Positions 60,424 to 64,000 of a stretch of DNA of 64,000 nucleotides are shown here, piece after piece. A program made the translations under genes and the position numbers. Every line of letters begins with the position of its first letter. Positions within the stretch are counted from its first letter, which is position 1. This stretch comes from Rhizobium mayense (GTDB lineage: Bacteria; Pseudomonadota; Alphaproteobacteria; Rhizobiales; Rhizobiaceae). Where the stretch lies: contig NZ_JARFYM010000004.1 of assembly GCF_030272705.1 (NCBI RefSeq), positions 186,001 to 250,000 on the forward strand. The letters run 5' to 3'. Under the pieces are notes generated by a model that was not told the origin of the DNA, searched no databases, and saw only the letters and a list, made by a program, of their open reading frames with translations.

Positions 60424-60509
60424 TTTTTATGCGCAAGTGATTTTTTTGGCGTTCCGTGGATTTCCGGCCGACGTCAGCACACCGTTGTCCGGGCGACCCT
60501 GCATGCCGA

Positions 60510-61574
60510 TCAGGCCGGAAAACGCGCCCCACCCACGATTTCGCTTAGGACGTCCTCACCACCGAAACCTCCGGATTTGGTGATCAGATGTACGGCTCTG
60601 CCCCAGAGGTTGAAGGAGGAGATCGGCAGGCTTGCCTCGATTTCGCCGATCGGGTGCAACGTATCGACGCCGGCAGCCCGCAGAATGGCGGCAGCGGTAT
60701 CGCCGCCCGATGCGATCAAAGTGCGCGGCATTTGGCGCTGCATCAACGCAGCGATTCCTTCTCCGAAGCGGCCGGCAACGGTCGCGCTATTTTCGGCGGA
60801 TCGGGCCTCTATGCACCGCACCAGCGTCACGGGGGAATGCTGCGTCGCAATTGGAGGAACCTCTCCATTTGGAGCGGCGACATCCATCACGCCGGCACGG
60901 ACACGCGTCAGATGCACCATTTGACGGATGGTGATGGGATCACGCGAGCCCACGGCGATCAGCAGGGGAAACTCGAACGCGGCCGGGACGACGCAATCGG
61001 TTCCTTTCGCTAAGTGTTCCGCCAGCGCCTGCCCCAGGCCTCTTGCTCCGATGGCAAGTACATGAGGATCGGCCAAAATCCCTGCGGCGACGGCCGCGAG
61101 ATCGGCCTGAGTTGCAATGTCGGGGGCATGAACGTCGATTGAAGTGGGGAAGGCCGGCAGTGGGATCGGTTGATCGACGCCCATGCCCGTCACGTGCCCC
61201 GCCAGTTGCAAACGCCCCTGTTCGGGAATGGCCGGGACGATGACGATCTGATCGCGCTGCAGACCCTGCAGCATGGCGACGGATTCCGCGACGACATTTC
61301 CCTTCAATCGACTGTCGATTTTCTTGAAATAGACCTTTGGCGAGAACTGCCGAAGCAGATCGGTCGTGCGGAGCAGACATGCTTGCGCTTCGGCCTCGCT
61401 CATATGCCGCGTACCGGTTGCAACGGTCAGCACGGCTGGATCCGCCGCCATTGCCCTGTCCAAATGATCCGGGCTGAGAGCGACTGCGACCGACATTCCA
61501 CATTGCGCGAACGGCGTCGCCGTATCGATGGCGCCGGTCAGATCATCGGCGATGATGGCGATTTCCAGGGGCAT
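60510..61574 (-). CDS. Four-carbon acid-sugar kinase (DUF1537; DtnK/OtnK-like)
   Basis: A 354-residue kinase that phosphorylates a four-carbon sugar acid such as D-threonate or D-erythronate at the 4-position. The N-terminal substrate domain starts IAIIADDLTGAIDTATPF and has KIDSRLKGN near residue 86; the C-terminal nucleotide domain shows IASGGDTAAAIL (near 293) and LITKSGGFGGEDVL. It is shorter than the ~420 residues common in the family but has both domains. It is divergent from a PdxA-like gene, the standard partner that oxidises and decarboxylates the phosphorylated acid to dihydroxyacetone phosphate. GAAGGAC precedes the ATG. Confidence 0.88.
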   Translation of the reverse strand: MPLEIAIIADDLTGAIDTATPFAQCGMSVAVALSPDHLDRAMAADPAVLTVATGTRHMSEAEAQACLLRTTDLLRQFSPKVYFKKIDSRLKGNVVAESVAMLQGLQRDQIVIVPAIPEQGRLQLAGHVTGMGVDQPIPLPAFPTSIDVHAPDIATQADLAAVAAGILADPHVLAIGARGLGQALAEHLAKGTDCVVPAAFEFPLLIAVGSRDPITIRQMVHLTRVRAGVMDVAAPNGEVPPIATQHSPVTLVRCIEARSAENSATVAGRFGEGIAALMQRQMPRTLIASGGDTAAAILRAAGVDTLHPIGEIEASLPISSFNLWGRAVHLITKSGGFGGEDVLSEIVGGARFPA

Positions 61575-61639
61575 GGCTGTCCTTCACGATGAACGGTTCA
61601 CTCAGATTGCTAGCGGAGAAAGGGCCAAAACGTCAAACA

Positions 61640-61660
61640 AAATGATCGAATCAATCATTT
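61640..61660. promoter_or_regulatory. 21-bp palindrome between the kinase and PdxA genes, candidate DeoR operator
   Basis: AAATGAT (61640-61646) and ATCATTT (61654-61660) are inverted around a 7-nt spacer, centred in the 178-bp divergent promoter region of the acid-sugar kinase and the PdxA2-like gene. A related TTTGATTGAAAAGATC follows at about 61670. The DeoR regulator encoded 1.2 kb away at 62834 is the obvious candidate to bind here. Confidence 0.55.
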
Positions 61661-61752
61661 CTGGAATATTTGATTGAAAAGATCAGAGAGATGCGGTTTC
61701 ATGATGCTCAACGGCGTATCCCCCGATCGCAGACATTTCCGAGGACGGACCA

Positions 61753-62745
61753 ATGACGAAACCAGTTATAGCAATCACCATGGGCGACCCTTCCGGCATC
61801 GGACCGGAGATCATCGCCAAGGCGCTTTCCTTGCCGACAGTACGGGAGATTTGCCGCCCTGTGGTCGTGGGTGATTTGGACAGGATGCAGAAGGCCGCCG
61901 CCATTGTCCAAACAACGGCGGCGATCCGGCCGATCGCCGCGGTTGGCGATGCCGGCGAGGAGATCGGAATAGACATTCTCCAGACGGGCAACCTCCCGTC
62001 CGACCTGCCCTTCGGCGTCGTCAGCCGCGAGGGCGGTGAAGCCGCTTATCAATTCATCGTCTCGGCCGTTGAGCTTGCCCAATCCAGGCAGATCGATGCC
62101 ATCTGCACGGCGCCCCTGAGCAAGGAAGCGCTGCATCTTGCGGGACATCGCTATCCCGGGCACACCGAACTCATCGCGCACCTGACCAACACCAACGAAG
62201 TCTCGATGATGCTGGCTTCGCCGAAGTTGCGCGTCGTCCATGTGACGACTCACATCGGCCTCATCGACGCCATCGCGAAGATCGAGCCGGGGCTGGTTCT
62301 CAGGACGATCGAGCGCGGGCGCGCGGCGCTCATCGGCATGATGGACCGTGAGCCCCGCATCGGCGTCTGCGCCATCAACCCGCATGCCGGCGAAAACGGG
62401 CTCTTCGGGCATGATGAGGAAGCGATCAAGATCGCACCGGCCGTCGCCGAAGCAGTCGGGAAAGGCTATGACGTGTCCGGGCCACTCGCCGCGGACACCC
62501 TCTTCTTCCGCGCCGTGCGGGGCGATTTCGATCTCGTCGTGGCCATGTACCACGATCAGGGACACGGGCCCGTAAAGGTGCTCGGCATCGAGGAAGGCGT
62601 CAACGTTACCGTGGGTCTGCCGATCGTTCGCACGTCGGTCGATCACGGAACCGCATTCGATATCGCCGGCCAGGGCAAGGCCGATGAGCGCAGCCTGATC
62701 TATGCGTTGCGCCAAGCTGCTATTCTGTCCGGCAAGGCGGTTTGA
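61753..62745 (+). CDS. pdxA2: PdxA-family dehydrogenase (PdxA2, acid-sugar 4-phosphate)
   Basis: A 330-residue NAD-dependent dehydrogenase/decarboxylase of the PdxA fold. It begins IAITMGDPSGIGPEIIAKAL; metal ligands are His residues in CTAPLSKEALHLAGHRYPGHTELIAHL (near residue 133), VAMYHDQGHGPVKVLG (near 266) and TSVDHGTAFDIAGQG. Biosynthetic PdxA acts on 4-phosphohydroxythreonine, but the pairing with a DUF1537 kinase and DeoR regulator is that of the PdxA2 branch, which converts D-threonate or D-erythronate 4-phosphate to dihydroxyacetone phosphate and CO2. GAGGACGG precedes the ATG. Real vitamin B6 synthesis seems unlikely here. Confidence 0.88.
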   Translation: MTKPVIAITMGDPSGIGPEIIAKALSLPTVREICRPVVVGDLDRMQKAAAIVQTTAAIRPIAAVGDAGEEIGIDILQTGNLPSDLPFGVVSREGGEAAYQFIVSAVELAQSRQIDAICTAPLSKEALHLAGHRYPGHTELIAHLTNTNEVSMMLASPKLRVVHVTTHIGLIDAIAKIEPGLVLRTIERGRAALIGMMDREPRIGVCAINPHAGENGLFGHDEEAIKIAPAVAEAVGKGYDVSGPLAADTLFFRAVRGDFDLVVAMYHDQGHGPVKVLGIEEGVNVTVGLPIVRTSVDHGTAFDIAGQGKADERSLIYALRQAAILSGKAV

Positions 62746-62833
62746 TCATGCTATTGGCCCGTCGGCGAGTTTGCCGGTCCGCCGAATTCCGTCGTGTGGC
62801 CGGCTTGGATCGAATGGTCGCGAGGGGGTCATC

Positions 62834-63595
62834 ATGAGCGGTTTTAACCAGAGAAAGGACGCGCTGCTGCGGCTGCTCCAGATAGGGGCGCCCACTGTCC
62901 AGGCCTTGAGCGCCGCGCTTGGCGTTTCGGTCGCGACGGTGAGGCGCGATCTGGCAGCCCTTGCGGACGAGGGTGTGATTGCCCGCACCTATGGAGGCGC
63001 GACGTTGCTGCAACGAGCCGAGCCGACCTTCGATTTCCGTATGCGGGTCGCCGCGGCCGCAAAGCGCAGGATCGCCGAAGCGGCTTTCGAGGCACTCGAC
63101 GGGGCCTCTACGATCTTTCTGGATGCCGGCACGACCGTCGGCGCCTTCGCGGAAAAACTCGCCCTCATGCAAGACAGCCTGAACGGTCTCGTCGTCGTCA
63201 CACAGTCGCACCGCGTCGCCGCCATTCTGGCGAATATCGCCTCCATCGAACTTTTCCTGCTCGGGGGCCGCTACCGTGCCAATTCGGAAGGCGTGTTCGG
63301 CCCGCTTGCGGAGCGCACCATCGAGGCCTTTCGCTTCGAAAAAATCTTTCTTGGGGCAGATTCGGTTTCCGCCGAGTTCGGTCTCGGCGAAACAACGCTG
63401 GAACAGGTCCGCCTGAAAGAAGTCGCCATGCAACGGACCAAGGCGACCATCGTGCTGGCCGACGCGACCAAATTTCAGGATCAGACGCTACCTTTTTGGA
63501 CAAGGCTGCCAAAGGGCGCAAGATTGCTGACTGATGAAGCAAGCGAACACATGCGGCAGCAATATCGTGAGGCGGGTTTTACGATTAGCGCATGA
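62834..63595 (+). CDS. DeoR-family transcriptional regulator
   Basis: A 253-residue repressor with the DeoR HTH (TVQALSAALGVSVATVRRDLAALADEGVIARTYGGATLL, about residues 20-58) and a C-terminal sugar-phosphate sensor domain (TIFLDAGTTVGAFAEKL, VVTQSHRVAAIL, LLGGRYRANSEGVFGPLAERTIEAF, ADATKF). DeoR proteins usually bind phosphorylated sugars, which fits the 4-phosphate intermediates of the kinase-PdxA2 pathway. ATG at 62834 follows GAGGGGG; it starts 88 bp after pdxA2 on the same strand. It is a candidate for the palindrome at 61640-61660. Confidence 0.92.
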   Translation: MSGFNQRKDALLRLLQIGAPTVQALSAALGVSVATVRRDLAALADEGVIARTYGGATLLQRAEPTFDFRMRVAAAAKRRIAEAAFEALDGASTIFLDAGTTVGAFAEKLALMQDSLNGLVVVTQSHRVAAILANIASIELFLLGGRYRANSEGVFGPLAERTIEAFRFEKIFLGADSVSAEFGLGETTLEQVRLKEVAMQRTKATIVLADATKFQDQTLPFWTRLPKGARLLTDEASEHMRQQYREAGFTISA

Positions 63596-63663
63596 ATTGC
63601 GCCGTTTCAGCGTAATCGCACATTGGAAAACGAGATTTTAACCTGATAACACCCGTTTTGCTG

Positions 63664-64000
63664 TTACGCGAGCGCTGCCAAGGCCGTCAACTGAGACCAG
63701 AAGGGTTGCTCGGAACGTTCGCCGGACGGATCGACCAACCGGATCGCGGTCACCTCGAGATCACAACTCGGCAACCGATCCGAAAGATCGACCAGGGTCC
63801 CATCTGAGATCCTTGCATGCGCCAGTGAGGATGGGACCCAGGCTACCGCGAAGCCCGCGGCTGCCATTTCCAGCGCCGCCATGGTGAGGGCGGTTTCGGC
63901 TTTCGCCACGACCTGACACTCGTCTCTTAACTTCGACAGGATGTTTCTTTCCATGACCTCCCCGAAGAAAACCTCGGCGGGATAGGCGATATAGGGGAGA
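63664..64000 (-). CDS. LysR-family regulator, C-terminal part, cut by the window edge
   Basis: The minus strand reads from the right edge through LPYIAYPAEVFFGEV, then MERNILSKLRDECQVVAKAET and ALTMAALEMAAAGFAVAWVPSSLAHARISDG to a TAA at 63664, the pattern of the C-terminal co-inducer domain of LysR regulators, especially the 'A.G.G.a.lP' segment. No stop interrupts the frame before position 64000, so the gene continues out of the window with its HTH. It is convergent with the deoR gene (68 bp apart). Its target is unknown. Confidence 0.8.
   Translation of the reverse strand, partial: LPYIAYPAEVFFGEVMERNILSKLRDECQVVAKAETALTMAALEMAAAGFAVAWVPSSLAHARISDGTLVDLSDRLPSCDLEVTAIRLVDPSGERSEQPFWSQLTALAALA

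Noticed and set aside
61708..62715. Minus-strand open frame (~335 codons)
   Set aside because: Antisense to the PdxA2-like gene, with charged low-information composition.
1..64000. CRISPR arrays, tRNA or rRNA genes, insertion sequences
   Set aside because: No regularly spaced repeats, cloverleaf-like or rRNA signature sequences, transposase or integrase motifs were found on reading through the window.

Overview
The window looks like part of a large accessory replicon or catabolic island of an alphaproteobacterium, most likely a Rhizobium-type member of the Rhizobiaceae. The reasons are rhizobial-style gene content (several ABC uptake systems each packed with oxidoreductases, a form I CO dehydrogenase cluster, LacI, DeoR and LysR regulators), GC-rich wobble positions, and a palindromic intergenic element at 30449-30524 that resembles repeats I associate with rhizobia. 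No rRNA, tRNA, CRISPR array, integrase or intact insertion sequence was seen. The taxonomic call is inference.

Layout. (1) 1-2529, minus strand: the start of an aerobic CO dehydrogenase operon, coxC-coxM-coxS, which runs off the left edge towards an expected coxL. (2) 2777-4245, plus strand: an SDR and a DUF3237 protein. (3) 4291-18379, minus strand: one very long operon-like array. It begins with a sugar-type ABC importer (binding protein, double ATPase, two permeases), continues through three SDRs, two zinc MDR dehydrogenases, a Gfo/Idh/MocA oxidoreductase, a PRISE-type reductase and two YciI proteins, and ends in hydroxyquinol 1,2-dioxygenase and maleylacetate reductase. This suggests import of a cyclic polyol or glycoside that is converted to hydroxyquinol and then to 3-oxoadipate. 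A divergent dehydrogenase and an unusual cytoplasmic regulator (winged HTH fused to a solute-binding-protein fold, 19740-21461) sit beside it. (4) 21548-31296: a second sugar-type ABC importer operon with tandem PanE-like reductases, its LacI regulator, a clear promoter and two LacI-type operators, then an ABM monooxygenase and an SDR. (5) 31549-32062: decayed remnants of a DUF4440 gene and a TctC gene. (6) 32203-43350: an envelope module with a GT39 glycosyltransferase, PAP2 phosphatase, DedA protein, QseBC/PmrAB-like two-component system, secreted protein, MacB/Lol-like ABC exporter, and a receiver domain joined in frame to a membrane-anchored tyrosine phosphatase. (7) 43429-48664: chromate resistance genes (chrB, chrA, a lone ChrB C-terminal domain, a superoxide dismutase-rhodanese fusion and an MFS pump). 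(8) 48808-51637: a PepSY protein, cytochrome b561 and a two-component system. (9) 51643-60323: a LysR regulator, an SsuABC/TauABC-like importer, a LeuC/LeuD-like hydratase, an HpcH/HpaI aldolase and an iron alcohol dehydrogenase. Three promoters here carry the same 17-bp pseudo-palindrome (CTTATACTAAATATAAG), which defines a local regulon. (10) 60510-64000: a four-carbon acid-sugar kinase and a PdxA2-like dehydrogenase, divergently transcribed around a palindromic operator, with a DeoR regulator and the C-terminal part of a LysR regulator at the right edge.

Together the genes describe a scavenging, metabolically versatile soil or plant-associated bacterium. The most notable observations are the HTH-SBP fusion regulator, the three-site regulon linking an ABC importer to LeuCD, the aldolase and the alcohol dehydrogenase, the sugar-importer-to-hydroxyquinol operon, and the receiver-phosphatase fusion.
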